DNA of 64,000 nt, taken from assembly GCA_001986395.2 (NCBI GenBank), contig MQVO02000029.1, positions 248,001-312,000 on the forward strand, written 5' to 3'. Below are positions 24,156 to 37,031 of this stretch, piece after piece; position 1 is the stretch's first letter; each line of letters starts with the position of its first letter. Both the position numbers and the translations under genes were made by a program. The notes under the pieces were generated by a model. That model did not search any database and was not told the origin of the DNA. It was given only the letters and a program-made list of their open reading frames with translations. This DNA is from Irpex lacteus (taxonomy: Eukaryota > Basidiomycota > Agaricomycetes > Polyporales > Irpicaceae).

Positions 24156-24228
24156 TTCCCATTAGCCGACTCGAACGACTGACCTCGTCATTACTAGTGA
24201 CGCGCTCTACCAACTGAGCTAAACGGGA
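24156..24228 (-). tRNA. tRNA-Thr(AGU)
   Basis: This 73-nt gene folds into a full cloverleaf. The acceptor stem is TCCCGTT with AATGGGA (one G-T pair). The D arm is TAGCTCAGTTGGTAGAGC. The anticodon stem CGTCA/TGACG holds loop CTAGTAA, giving anticodon AGU (read as IGU after editing). The T arm is AGTCG/CGGCT around TTCGAGT. There is no intron. The A and B boxes are close to consensus and a T6 terminator follows. It lies tail-to-tail with the upstream helical-protein gene. Confidence 0.93.
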
Positions 24229-24596
24229 ATTAACATCCTCGCTCGTCTATATGTTTATAGAGCAGGCGCCCAAGTATGCCACTCAATACAGGCTCGATGG
24301 TCGCACAGTATTGATACTTGCTAGGCCTCGTTGAACGCAGCAGTTGATTTTGACAAATGTACCTAGAATCGTGGTAGCTCATTGGCATGAGTCGTGGATT
24401 AACAATGGCAGCGATCCGACGCGTGGGTGACTCGCGATCGAAGCTTGGAACGTGGCCTACACGTGACCGCGGCATGGAAGTTCGAGTTGGACGGCTGAGG
24501 TTAAGTAACGTTGTTTGTTGCACTCACTCGTCTGACGTCTCTTCCTGTGATCATACTTGATTGCACTGATTATTTTATCGAATCTTTCACTAGGAC
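24229..24596. other. Intergenic, tRNA 5' flank and LIM-gene promoter
   Basis: This separates the tRNA (-) from the LIM gene (+). A TAGCTCATTGGC stretch near 24375 resembles an A box, but no cloverleaf follows. Nothing else is supported. Confidence 0.4.
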
Positions 24597-27500
24597 ATGG
24601 GATTTTGCCGACGATGTGGTGATATTGTGTTTGGACCGCGCTGTAAATGTGGAGGTTCGGCCGTCGGTGGGTAATGTCACTCTGTAGTAACGACGCCAGG
24701 CTAATATGGATCAAAGCGCCTGTGGTTAACTGGTCTGCAACCGAGGACAGCTCTGCAGCCGACAGATGGTCCAAAACTTATGTCACTAAACAGGAGAATA
24801 CCACCACCACCGTCCAACCCACACTCACCGGATCGAGTAATCCTCCCAAGAGGTTTCCCAGACCCGCCAGTGTTGGATCATCTTCTCCCATTTTGCTGGA
24901 CTCGCAGGTCTCCGCCCACATACGCTCCACGACCTCTAGCTCTACCTCCACGCTAAAGTACACCAACACAGGAACAGGTCTACAGCCAGACGAAGCGAAA
25001 GCCGAGGAAGGCATCTTGCCCAGTCCCTACAACTCGGAGCTTGCAAAGGTTTATGGATCGGTGCTTCAACCGAAGGAGTCCCTCTCAACTTTTGCCTGCG
25101 CAATATGCTCTACACCTTTCCCACCTGACGCGACCATATACCCAGACCCGTGCAATGTTAACGCATCCGGAGTCGATACCAGTACAGGCCAGGCGGGGAC
25201 GCGGTTCTTGTGCCGTCCATGTTTTACATCCAATGGGGGTTCGAGAGGCGAGTGCGAAGGCTGTCAGAGACCAGTCCTCATATTGAAGTCCGAGGGCGGC
25301 TTTGTCGAGAATAGCGGGCGAGTGTGGCATAAAAGATGCTTCGACTGCGACGGTTGCGGGAAGAATATAGGCGACCATCCTATGGTAGATCTTCTCGGCA
25401 GGCCAAGTTGCAACGAATGTTTCGATTCATGTCTGAAGCGTCCTCTACGCGAAGACGCTGTACGATCACCTCGGGGTGGCATCGACGAGACACTCGGCAA
25501 TTTGGGTGGGAGCAGGCGAGGCGACATAACTGAAGAGCGAGAAGGCAGTCCAACACTGGAAGAGCTCCAAGCGCGTCTGGGGATAGCTAGAAATAAGCCT
25601 ACCGCCTCGAGCTCGGCGACTCCTACGGATTGGAAGTCGGACATCAGTGTACTAAACCGTTCACGTCCCCGCACGGATTCCGCAGCATCTACCAGCTACG
25701 ACTCACCATCAAGTACACCCGCTAGGTCCAGTTCGTTCTTACCTCTCCGTAGCGCAATTTACTCATACGTCGCACAGGCGAAATACAGAATCTTTCCTCA
25801 CGCGTCAGGATTCCCCTCAATTGCCAGACAGTCCCACGACGAGTCGCTCCTCATATCGCCGCTCACTCACATCTGATGTAGCCGCAGAGTACAGCAGCAG
25901 CAGCTCGCGAACGAAGAGCCCTCGCACCAGTATCTCAGGACCTACTAAACCGACCGAGGAGGCCATTGAGGAGATGAAACGTCGTTTCCTATCTGGCACT
26001 AGCTCACCGGTTGCTACGCCTCAGAAGCAGACGAGCTCCAATTCCAGTACTCCTAGAAGGAGGTCCAGGTCAAGAAGCCGCCCTCGTTCAAGTCACGGCA
26101 ATGATACCTCCACTGGAGGAACACCGACGCCGAAGAAAGAGAAAGAGATCAGCTCAGTCGATAACACAACGCCGAGTCGCTACCTTAGATCTTCTGCTTC
26201 AACGTCTTCGTTGCGGCTTCGGGCTCAGAGAACGGGAGACACCACCACCGATTTTAGCCTCGATACGGACGCAGGAACCGACAGTGGGATAGACTCGTAC
26301 AAGATACTACCAGATAGGACCGGGGAATCAACGCAGCCGTTGCGTATCCGACGAAACAACACAGGCACCACTGCCACTAGCTTGATGCGCGATATAACAG
26401 GCTCCACCAATGCTCTATCAGAGCACAGAACAGGCGATACAGAATACGTGACGGCACAAGAAACCGGTGGTACATACCGCTCTGTAGAACCCCAGCGCAC
26501 AGGTGAAGCCGTGAAGTCACATAGGACGGGCGAGCGTGTTGCTAGACAGCATACTGGAGAACGGCGTATACGTCGCCAGCGAACGGGAGATACAGATGTT
26601 CAGACGCATACTACCGGTGGCTCAGAGCAGGCTACCCCTGTTAGACGAGACAGGACAGGTGAAAAGCATGTTCGGCGACAACGCACAGGCGATACAGATG
26701 CGTCTACCATCCGACGACAGCGCACGGGCGATACGGATGCATCTACTATCCGGCGCCGCGATTACACTGGAGAGGGAATCGGTTTGGACTTTGGGTTGCG
26801 TAGAGATCGCACGGGGGATGCTGAGGTCGAATCCCTGCTGGGTGCCGTAGCATCTCTGGCGACGGGCGATCTGATCGACTTGTCACTTCCTCCAGAGCCT
26901 ACCGTCTCCCCTTCGCGCATTCCCCAGCGAGTAGCCTCTCGAGTTCCCCAACATGACGGCGACTATCGGTCGAGCTTGGAACTCGGCTTCAACACGAGTA
27001 GCTCATCTGGTTCATCTCTGACGTCTTCAGGCTACGAGTCTTCTGTATCGTCGACTCCAGACCTCGCTAGCGACTTCTCAGACACGATCTCCACACGCTC
27101 TACTGGCCCTTCCACGCCTCCTTCCGTCAGCCCTCCTAGTAAAGCCAGCAGTAAGAGTGGCGAGTCCTATAGGTCACGAAACATTACACCGACTCCCCAG
27201 TCTAGGGCGAAATCGCTAGGTCAGGGACTTGGTCTGTCCAACTCCTCAGGTCTCCCAAGAGACGAGAGATGTGCCAGCTGTATGATGCCTCTGTTTAGTG
27301 TTAAGCACGGCGGCAAGTTCGTCACTGTGCCAGAGGAGCCAAGCAGCACGGGAGCCGCGCCCAAGCGGTATCACACGGCGTGTTTCAAGTGCAAGGTGTG
27401 CGGCGAGGTCTTTGAAGAAAAAGAGGGCGGCCACGCCGTGTTCGTCAGAGTCGAAGAGGGTGCCTGTCACGTGCACGTGAGTTATATTGATCGGTCTGTC

Positions 27501-28447
27501 GATGAATTTATGCATCATACTAATTTGTACGAACAGTGTGCTCCCCCTGAGAAGATAACTCTCCGGAAGAATGCCGCCAGTGCCATTCCGAAACTGTCCA
27601 GGCCTTTATCCGCTACATCTACCGGGAATTCCAGTCCACCACCAGCTCCTCGGACAACCGCATATTACTCGACCTCCAGCCGGTACGAGCCTCCGCCTAT
27701 TGCCGTGCAGACTACTGGCTCGCCCTCTGTCCCTCAGCCGCGATTTGGTGGATCGTCTACATGCCCCGGATGCTTGAAAGCCGTGTCGCCTATGGAGCGT
27801 GGAGTAGTTCCGGGCCCACAAGGCTCGAAGTGGCATGCGGGCTGCCTCATTTGTGGCGGTTTAGAGGCCAAGGGTAAGAGAAAGCAGGCGGGCAAGGCTG
27901 GGTGTGGCAAGAAGTTAGACAGTGGCGCCAAGGTCGACGCAGAGGGAGGTGTTTGGTGTCGAGAATGTTTGGTAAGTTACTTGCCGTCTTCATCGGCTCC
28001 CGGACCGCTGATTAACTATGACATTAGCTTTTATTGCCCCAGCACTTACGCCAAGCGGCTCCCTTGAAGTCTCCGATTGCTACGGTTGGCACTGGAAGCA
28101 CTGGCAGCCGTCCTTTCAGTATGGTCGCTCCTCAGTCGACAGGTACTACACTCGCACGACAATTCACGGGATTCGGAGGTGGAAGTGGGAGTGGGAACGG
28201 AAATGGGATGGACAATAACGACGTGCTCAGACAGCTTACTGGTGGAGGCTTGAGCCCTACGAGACAACTCTCGTCAAGCCCGACGAAGATGTTCGATGGA
28301 CCGAGGCCAGGTGCTGGTCGCTACCCTCGTCCAAAGTCCGTGATTGGGACTCGTACGACGGAGGGCGGGGAAGGTAGAGGGATGTTCCTTGTTAGGCAGC
28401 TGACAGGCGGGAACACGAGCTTCAGTGGGAACGAATACGGACTTTAA
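24597..28447 (+). CDS. LIM-domain protein with three LIM motifs and Arg-Thr-Gly repeats
   Basis: Exons: 24597-24666, 24717 to about 25720, about 25780-27476, 27537-27971, 28043-28447. The join near 25.72-25.79 kb is uncertain, with several in-frame options. The start encodes a small Cys knuckle (CRRCGDIVFGPRCKCGG). LIM 1 follows (CEGCQRPVLI, WHKRCFDCDGCGKNI, CNECFDSC), with further Cys pairs before it. LIM 2 has CASCMMPLF, YHTACFKCKVCGEVF and HVHCAPP. LIM 3 has CPGCLKAV, KWHAGCLICGG, CGKKLD and WCRECL. Between LIM 1 and LIM 2 lies a long disordered region with about a dozen RTGD/RTGE-type repeats. The C-terminus carries RQFTGF and RQLTGG motifs. LIM proteins of this kind usually act as cytoskeletal or polarity adaptors; that role is inferred. 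The 60-nt intron 27477-27536 is open and a multiple of three. Confidence 0.78.
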
Positions 28448-28858
28448 ATGGGCTGGGTCTGTTGCATTGGAATTGGAATGAGAACAAGAACAAGGGATTC
28501 TAGTAGTTAATTGTTGCATGTTTTCCCTCATTATGTTTTGCAGTCCACCGTGTTGTTATTTCAGGTTACTCGAGACTTTTGGAATGTGTACCTATACCCT
28601 CGTTTTATTCGCTGTGTTTGCTGCGTCGCCTGTCAAGTGCATTGCGGCGCTTAATGCACTCATTACATCCATCCGCCAAAGATCGCTTTGACATTTTATG
28701 AGCGCTTAGATCGTGGAAGGTACAATCGACTTTCATACTCTCGAGGCCACCTCTTGCCACCACGAGCGAAATTCCTTTCCGGCACATACTACTACAATAA
28801 CACACACCGCAAATCTTCAACTCTTCTATCATCAACCGGACCTCCAGAACTTATCACC
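28448..28858. other. Intergenic between LIM and RIO2 genes
   Basis: Short ORFs only, without motifs. The stretch holds the LIM 3' UTR and the RIO2 promoter. Confidence 0.4.
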
Positions 28859-30880
<2,022 letters not shown>

Positions 30881-32306
30881 GCGTGGCTCGTGCGTCATGC
30901 GGCTTATGCGTCTCTCTGCTTACGTTGTTCGGTGAGACGTGTATATTCGAGTGTGATTGCTTAATCTACCAGGCCGGCAAGAAATTTGTTCACGGTTCGC
31001 GTAAAAACTGGTTCGGTTCTAATAGTCGACAATTCCTTGACTGCAAAATCACATCTATAGCCAGTTCGCTCGTGTGGTCAACTGGTCTGAAGTTCACATC
31101 TGCAGAAAGTGGGACGTTCTAGGCTGCGTCTATAATGCCCATGGGACTGCGTCAAGTATGTTTCATTTGCCAAGGCACCCGTATACGGCACAACACTAGC
31201 TATAGCACTTTAGATCTTGTGCTAGCACTGCTGGCACTACCTGGTTCCGCATCGCAACCCAACGATATCAAATACCTCGTGGCCAATCGAGGCCAACACC
31301 GTCGTGAGTGCATTTGCAACTGCCTTAAAATTATACCTGGGTTAACGATGGCAGTGTAGGCGTCCTAGAGATGGGCCGTACGTGTTCAAGCTCAAACTTG
31401 AACGAGTTTGAGAGTATACGTATGATGTGGACCATCGGTAGCGCAAAATCGCGGGTAACGTCACGGCAGGGAAACGCCTCATAGTGGAATGCCATAACGC
31501 GGGTGCTATGGCGGGTCAGTTTGGCTATAGCCAGTTAGCTCGATCATGTCAGGCTCATACACACCACTGTGTGATATTCTCTGCGAGCAAGGTTCGCGAC
31601 AAGGTGCATTCTGAGAGTTTATGGAGATTGAGGGACAAGTTCCGTGGCCAAGACGAAAGGTACGTGACCCACACCCATGCCACTGGAAAGTTATCATGGA
31701 TGATATCCATAAGTCTGTCATGACCTTGCTCCGCACTTTCAAACCATTCCCTTGCACGTAACTTCCAGCCCAAGAAGATGAACATCCCGCTTCTACACGA
31801 ACATGGTAGGAGGAGCGGCATAACGAGTATCGACGATCTTAGCCGTTTCGGGTCTGTCTCCAAACAGTGGCCAAATAGGTGCATATGTATTTGCAACCGC
31901 GACACGGAGATCGTGGAGGAGATACCCCAGATCTCCTCGAATCGCATATGGACAAACATTCGCCTCGGGTCGTTGGCGAGCCATTCAGTCGAAAGTGGCC
32001 AGGCGGACGTCCCCCAGTTGCCACTATTACGTTGCCGCGAAACGTCGCCGTCTTCCATCACAGAACCTTTCCCGTCTTGCGACCACTTTTCAAGCTTCGT
32101 CGGCCGCCGTCGATCATTAAATCCCGGGTCCGTGAACTCTATCAATACCGCCACATGGATATTCGGTACGCAATTGCGAACAAGGAATATACGTGGACTA
32201 CTGCATTCGAAGGTCAGTCACACCGTTTAACGGCTGCAGCTCAACTCGCCGATGGCAGGTAGTGCTAGTGAACATGCAGGCCAACTGCTACAAATATCCT
32301 CACAAT
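30881..32306. other. Gap with only weak, overlapping ORFs
   Basis: Between RIO2 and the RNase H-like gene I see no gene I can name. Around 31.55-32.26 kb three frames are open at once: plus 31778-32230, plus 31879-32262 and minus 31555-32154. None shows a known motif. It could be a decayed or fast-evolving gene. Confidence 0.35.
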
Positions 32307-33159
32307 TCAATAGTGAGTAGGGAGAGCACGCTGAGCTCCCTCGCGTGCGAGACCATCTGCAACCGTGTTGAAGCGTCTTTCGATGTGCCAGAAGCCGATC
32401 TTGATCTTCCACTCGCGTTCCTGCTCGTTAACCAAAGTATGCAGCTTCTTGAACAGATCCAAGTTCGAAGGCCGCTTTCCAGAAGAGCTGCGCCAGTTGT
32501 TCCTCTGTGATATAGTCAAACAAATGAATTCAGAATCAGCATGAGGATCGAATATTCGCATGCGAAACGAAACTTTGAAGAAACGGGATACTCGCCCTCC
32601 ACTGTGGAAACCACTCTGTCATGCCTTTGACCACGTACTCCGAGTCCGTCGTGATCACCCACTCCCTCTTGGGCTCCGTACCTCCATGAACATGACCATG
32701 TGCATGTCTTCTAGCATCGGACCCTTGGCTTTCCCAATCCTCCATTACATCAGTCACCCGCATCACACCCTCTATTGCAGCCAATAGCTCTGCACGCTGG
32801 CTCGACCGGTTTGGAAAGGTATCTCTCAGGTCGTCCACAGGCGCAGACCACCTGAGGCCCTCCACTATGCCTGCTGTGCAGCCAACGCCAGCTCGGGCTC
32901 CTTCTTGTCCATTGTTTGAGCATGCACCGTCGGTGAACATGAGAGGATAGTGGTGACAGCACGTGTATTCGCCACGGTCGTCGTCGATACGGGTGTGTTG
33001 GCAACAGTATAGGAAATAAAAGCCACATCCTGGACAGATAGTGATAAGTTCGTCTGTGCCCAGCCCATTCTGGCGAAGGGTCGGGCAGATGTTGAACTTT
33101 CGACCAATGAAACCTTGGCCATCCCAATCGGGTGCTCGTTCGGGTGCCAGTGTACCCAT
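32307..33159 (-). CDS. RNase H-like protein with N-terminal Cys-rich segment
   Basis: Exons: 32596-33159 and 32307-32504; 254 codons. The RNase H fold carries the acidic residues in order: MFTDGACSNNG (Asp), SQRAELLAAI (Glu), VITTDSEYVVKGM (Asp), and after the intron NNWRSSSGKRPSNLDL with FNTVADGLAREGA (last Asp). The enzyme would cut RNA in RNA-DNA hybrids. Before the fold, ICPGCGFYFLYCC and CCHHYP could bind zinc. The intron (32505-32595, 91 nt) needs a GCGAGT donor to restore the catalytic half; GT alternatives break the motif. Upstream coding exons cannot be excluded, but the ATG at 33159 suits. Confidence 0.8.
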
Positions 33160-35822
33160 CTAGATGACCAAGGAGTAAAGATTGTCTGTTTGAGCTCGAA
33201 ATCTGAGGCCCGAGGCCTGAGGGACGACGATGTCGCTGCAGAGTCGTAACACGCAGTACAGGGGCGCAAGCGCCAGTCATCACAGCGCAATGAATGTTTG
33301 AAAACGGCACGCACAAATTGAGAGGCGATCACGTGTTTAATTATGCAGCGGTCGTGTCTTGTTCCTTCGCGTCGCGTCTGATGAGGACGACATGGCCTAT
33401 CGTATGGTCCAGTTGATGTTAGCTAGTTGATTCCTTTCGTTGAATCAGCGCTAGCACTAGTATCAGAACTGACCACCAGCGGTTGATATCATGAGAGCGT
33501 TGTTCCGGGAATCCATACAGACGGTCCAATATTGTGCACGACGTCCGCGTAAAATTCTAGCGTAATAAGTAGAATGACATTTAGGAGACGACTTGATTAA
33601 AGTTTGACGAGCACTCTTCATTTACAATGTAGCCGTCAACATAGGGCAGGGATATGTCGGACCTAAAGAGGAGTCTTGGGATAAGGTTCAAATTCGAAGC
33701 TATCAATGTCGATTGCAACATAGTAAAGTCAGAGCCTATTAGACCACCAGATCTGAGGTGATTTAGGGGGAAGTATAGATCTGGAAGAAGGAAGGATATG
33801 TCTTCCTGCTGCACATGTAGAAGAGTGGTTAGGAAGTTTTGATCATGATGAAACTCAGATTCGAATACATTGTACTTACTTGCAAATAACAACCGCAATC
33901 TTTCCTTGCTATGGCCATCTACCTGTCAATAAGAACCTACATGTTGTATTCGTGTCAAGTTTTCCAATCTGACCAATGTTCGAATTCGCGCTCGCGGCGC
34001 TACAATTTTGTATTCACGACCAAGTTCACGACTACACTTGCCTCTTTGGATCGTGGAGCATCAGCACCTTCAACCAATCGGGTATGCGTGCGGGCCAATT
34101 CTGGAAACTGTGACTATTGAATAGAGTGAAATTACAAGAAATATATAGACGAACCCACATAATTCCAGTGCGAAAGAGCACAGTCACTGTATCGACGAGA
34201 ACCCCCTTGATGACGATAGGCGTCAGACGCTCATGCGTCCTGAGCCGACTGGAAGTGGGGCTTTCGAACCGTGTCTGTGAATTGACTGTGATAGTACGCC
34301 TGACTAAAGAGGGAAGGCGTCATACTAATAGGAAGCCGAACTCTCGACGGTAATCCAAGATACTTGTCGCTGGCGGTCATGTGTGTCAAAGTTGTCATGG
34401 CGGACAGGACCTATAGCAGAGAGATGGTGGCATTGACAACGAGATAAGATTTCATTCCGTTCCACACACATGTCGGTTTGGAGAAACTCAGTGCTATTCC
34501 GGGAGTCTATATTCCAGCCGTCAGCCAACTATTTTCAAGGCACTGGGCCGTCGGCGGGACAAGGAGAAAGATGTATTGAATGTACTGACGATGGCCTCTT
34601 TTTCACGCGACGCCGTAGGCATGATCGAGCAGCTCGCAATTGGTGACTAGAAAGTTAAAGCATGCCCGAAACCTCCGAGAACGATCTCGATCACGACAGT
34701 TTAGTGGGACTCTAGAGCTCCAAGGTTAATTCCAAAGGGCACATGAGATACGAGGGGTATGACTGCACCTATTCAAACTGAGACATATGCGAGCGATGTC
34801 AGATCTGTTTCAACTATGCGTGCAACTTCCTGGGCATGTTTTTGCTAGAACACAAACATGGAGTCCAAGAATATCAACCTATTCCACCCATGCGCATGGA
34901 GGGCGAGCAACCATTTACAAGCAGAAGAAACGACATCTGCAGGAGATTTTAAACTTACGTAGCTATAGCACCTGCACAGACGCAAAGAGAGCCGTTTCTG
35001 CCGGTTATGGCCACATCTGAGCGCCAGGCTTTACCTTGCACCACGATCTGTTGGCACTATTTTCGACCGTGATGACATCTCACAGGAGTTCGAGGAAAGA
35101 TCACCTACAAACCGGGAGGGGCGTTAGCCTTTTTGTGCAGATTGACAGCCGTTTTCTGCGATCTGAACGCATCTGGATGCCTACTGGGACAAATCCAGCC
35201 AGTCGGTTCCCTTCCTGCACCACCGTCGACCACAGTTCTTCGACGGTCTCGACCTGGGGCCTGTGGATGACGGTGATAGCGCCAGCCGCCGTGCATCCGA
35301 TGGGAGCCTTTTCGATGGATTGATCTCAGCAGGCTGTCATCCGACATGTGTCGTTTGTCGGTCGACAGCTCTCATGTGCCCAATACGACGTTCGTAGTCG
35401 CACGCAATATGTACAACAGATTTATTGTCGAAAAAGTCAGCTTGTATTAATAATACGTAGCGGGATACATGGTGAACCTACGAAGTGTCCAGGCGGCCTG
35501 GTGGAAGAGTTGATCTAAAGACGCCACTGCTACGTCTGTGATATGGGATGGGGCAACGGAGGCGAAAGGGTGGTTGAGGTTCACGATAATATGAGAGCGA
35601 GGATCATGAACAGCTTAGCTTAGATGACGGGCGAGTGTGCATGTGCGTAATATTCCTTGAAGACGTGCTCGCCACCGGTCGAACCTGCAAGACCATTCTA
35701 AGGCAATGGGTTACTGGGTGTAAACGCCGGTACAAATATAAAACACGTATAGCTATCCTGCGCGGTACAATTAGCAATGACACAGTGAAGTAGTCATTAG
35801 TGGCGTACCGTTCGTATCATGG
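33160..35822. other. Gene-poor stretch of 2.7 kb
   Basis: This is the longest stretch here without a supportable gene. ORFs are short and scattered. One frame near 34775-34957 reads through a Cys-rich start (CERCQICFNYAC), but I find no start or partner exon. No terminal repeats, transposase motif or tRNA were seen. It probably includes the RNase H promoter and the SPF30 3' flank. Confidence 0.4.
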
Positions 35823-36627
35823 CTACTCTCTGTCTAGTGTCTGGTCGAACTTGTGCTTTCCAGGCAGCTTGACCTCAGTCATGCCCTTGCCACTGCCGGT
35901 GACACCAACTGCAGCAATAAAGCCCATATCAACAGGTAATATCGCGTCGATGAATGATATGCTCACCTCGACCCATAGGATTGTCAGGCGTCTTGAATAT
36001 ACTGGTCCCAGACACACCAGCGATATGTATCCCCTTCTTCTCGCTCTTCTTCGCAAACTTCTGCCACGTCGCCTGTTTCTCCGTCTGCTCTTTCGCCTTC
36101 GCAGCCTTGTTCTCCAACTTCTTCTCGTTCTTCTTCTTCTTCTTTTCCCGCTCCTCCTCCTCTGCCTTAGTCAACTTCCGCTTCACACCCACTCCGCTAC
36201 CACTACCGGCACCACCAGCGTTCCCTCCGCTATAGTTTCCAGGCAGAGGCTTGATCTGAGAGGCGTTGACGAGTTCGGTGCTGTTGTACCCCTTGAACAC
36301 AACGCTGTACTGTCTGTTCTCTGTCGACCCTCCCACCGAAGCTACTCGCGCAGGATACCACTGTCCATCGCCAGAGTACTTTGCCAAGCAATCGTCTCCT
36401 GCCACAAAGGTCTTCGCAGGTTGTTGCGCCGCTGCTGATGATTTGGACTTCGACGAAGAGGCGGCGGTGGCTGCTGCTTGTTGCTCAAGTGCGGCCTTAG
36501 TGAGGTCAATGAGTTCCTGCAGTTCGGCTTTGAGCTCTGCGAGCTTTGCATTATCTGGGTCTGCTTGAAGTGCAAGGTCAACTTGGGAGAGCTGAACTTG
36601 GTAGGTCTCAAGATCGTCTTTCTCCAT
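35823..36627 (-). CDS. Splicing factor SPF30 / SMNDC1-like Tudor protein
   Basis: Exons: 35967-36627 and 35823-35908; 249 codons. The N-terminal coiled coil (LETYQVQLSQVDLALQADP) is followed by an Ala/Ser linker and a Tudor domain (GDDCLAKYSGDGQWYPARV, YSVVFKGYNSTELV). A basic Lys/Glu-rich region follows. Near the end, SIFKTPDNPMGRVGVTGSGK and then GMTEVKLPGKHKF match SPF30, a U2-snRNP-associated factor needed for spliceosome assembly that binds dimethyl-arginine on Sm proteins. The start is the first ATG of the open frame. Confidence 0.9.
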
Positions 36628-37031
36628 GGTGGCTGGTGGGAGTATCTGAGTAGTCTTGCTGTATATGGGTTAAATGCGTGCTTAGCATAGTTCTATGCCG
36701 GAGTTATATGAGACTAACTTAACGAGGTGTACGAACTAGCGAAGACAGGAGTCGAAAGCCGGATGGAGGCAAGAGCAAGCTTGATAGTAGACAGGGCAGT
36801 TTGAAGGGAACAAGTGAGAGGCGCTTACTAGGGTCGCACGAGTCAAGGAAGGGCAAACAACCGTATTAGGCAGTTGAGTATGTTCGTAGGAGCATTAGAC
36901 GCTTATGTCGATGACCGGAGGCGCAGAAAGACCAAGAAAATAGATTATCGAATAAACAATCGAACTTGATACTACCTATGCTGATTATTACATCTTTTAA
37001 TTATTACACTAATTTCATGCTCGCCTGACCT
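36628..37031. other. Intergenic between two minus-strand genes
   Basis: This holds the SPF30 promoter and the 3' flank of the next gene. AT-rich, no ORF of note. Confidence 0.45.

Noticed and set aside
24365..24430. A-box-like tRNA fragment
   Set aside because: No acceptor stem or T arm can be formed, so it is not a tRNA gene.
25821..25876. Two separate genes within the LIM region
   Set aside because: The two ORFs overlap and share composition. An intron near 25.75 kb joins them into one LIM protein, although the exact junction is unsettled.
33581..33898. 105-codon minus-strand ORF in the gene-poor stretch
   Set aside because: It starts with TTG, has no motif and no credible splice partner.
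35400..35760. Possible small nucleolar RNA
   Set aside because: Isolated TGATA/CTGA-like words only. No C/D or H/ACA layout could be supported.
36100..36170. Phe-rich plus-strand ORF opposite SPF30
   Set aside because: It is the antisense of a Lys-rich tract, not a membrane protein.
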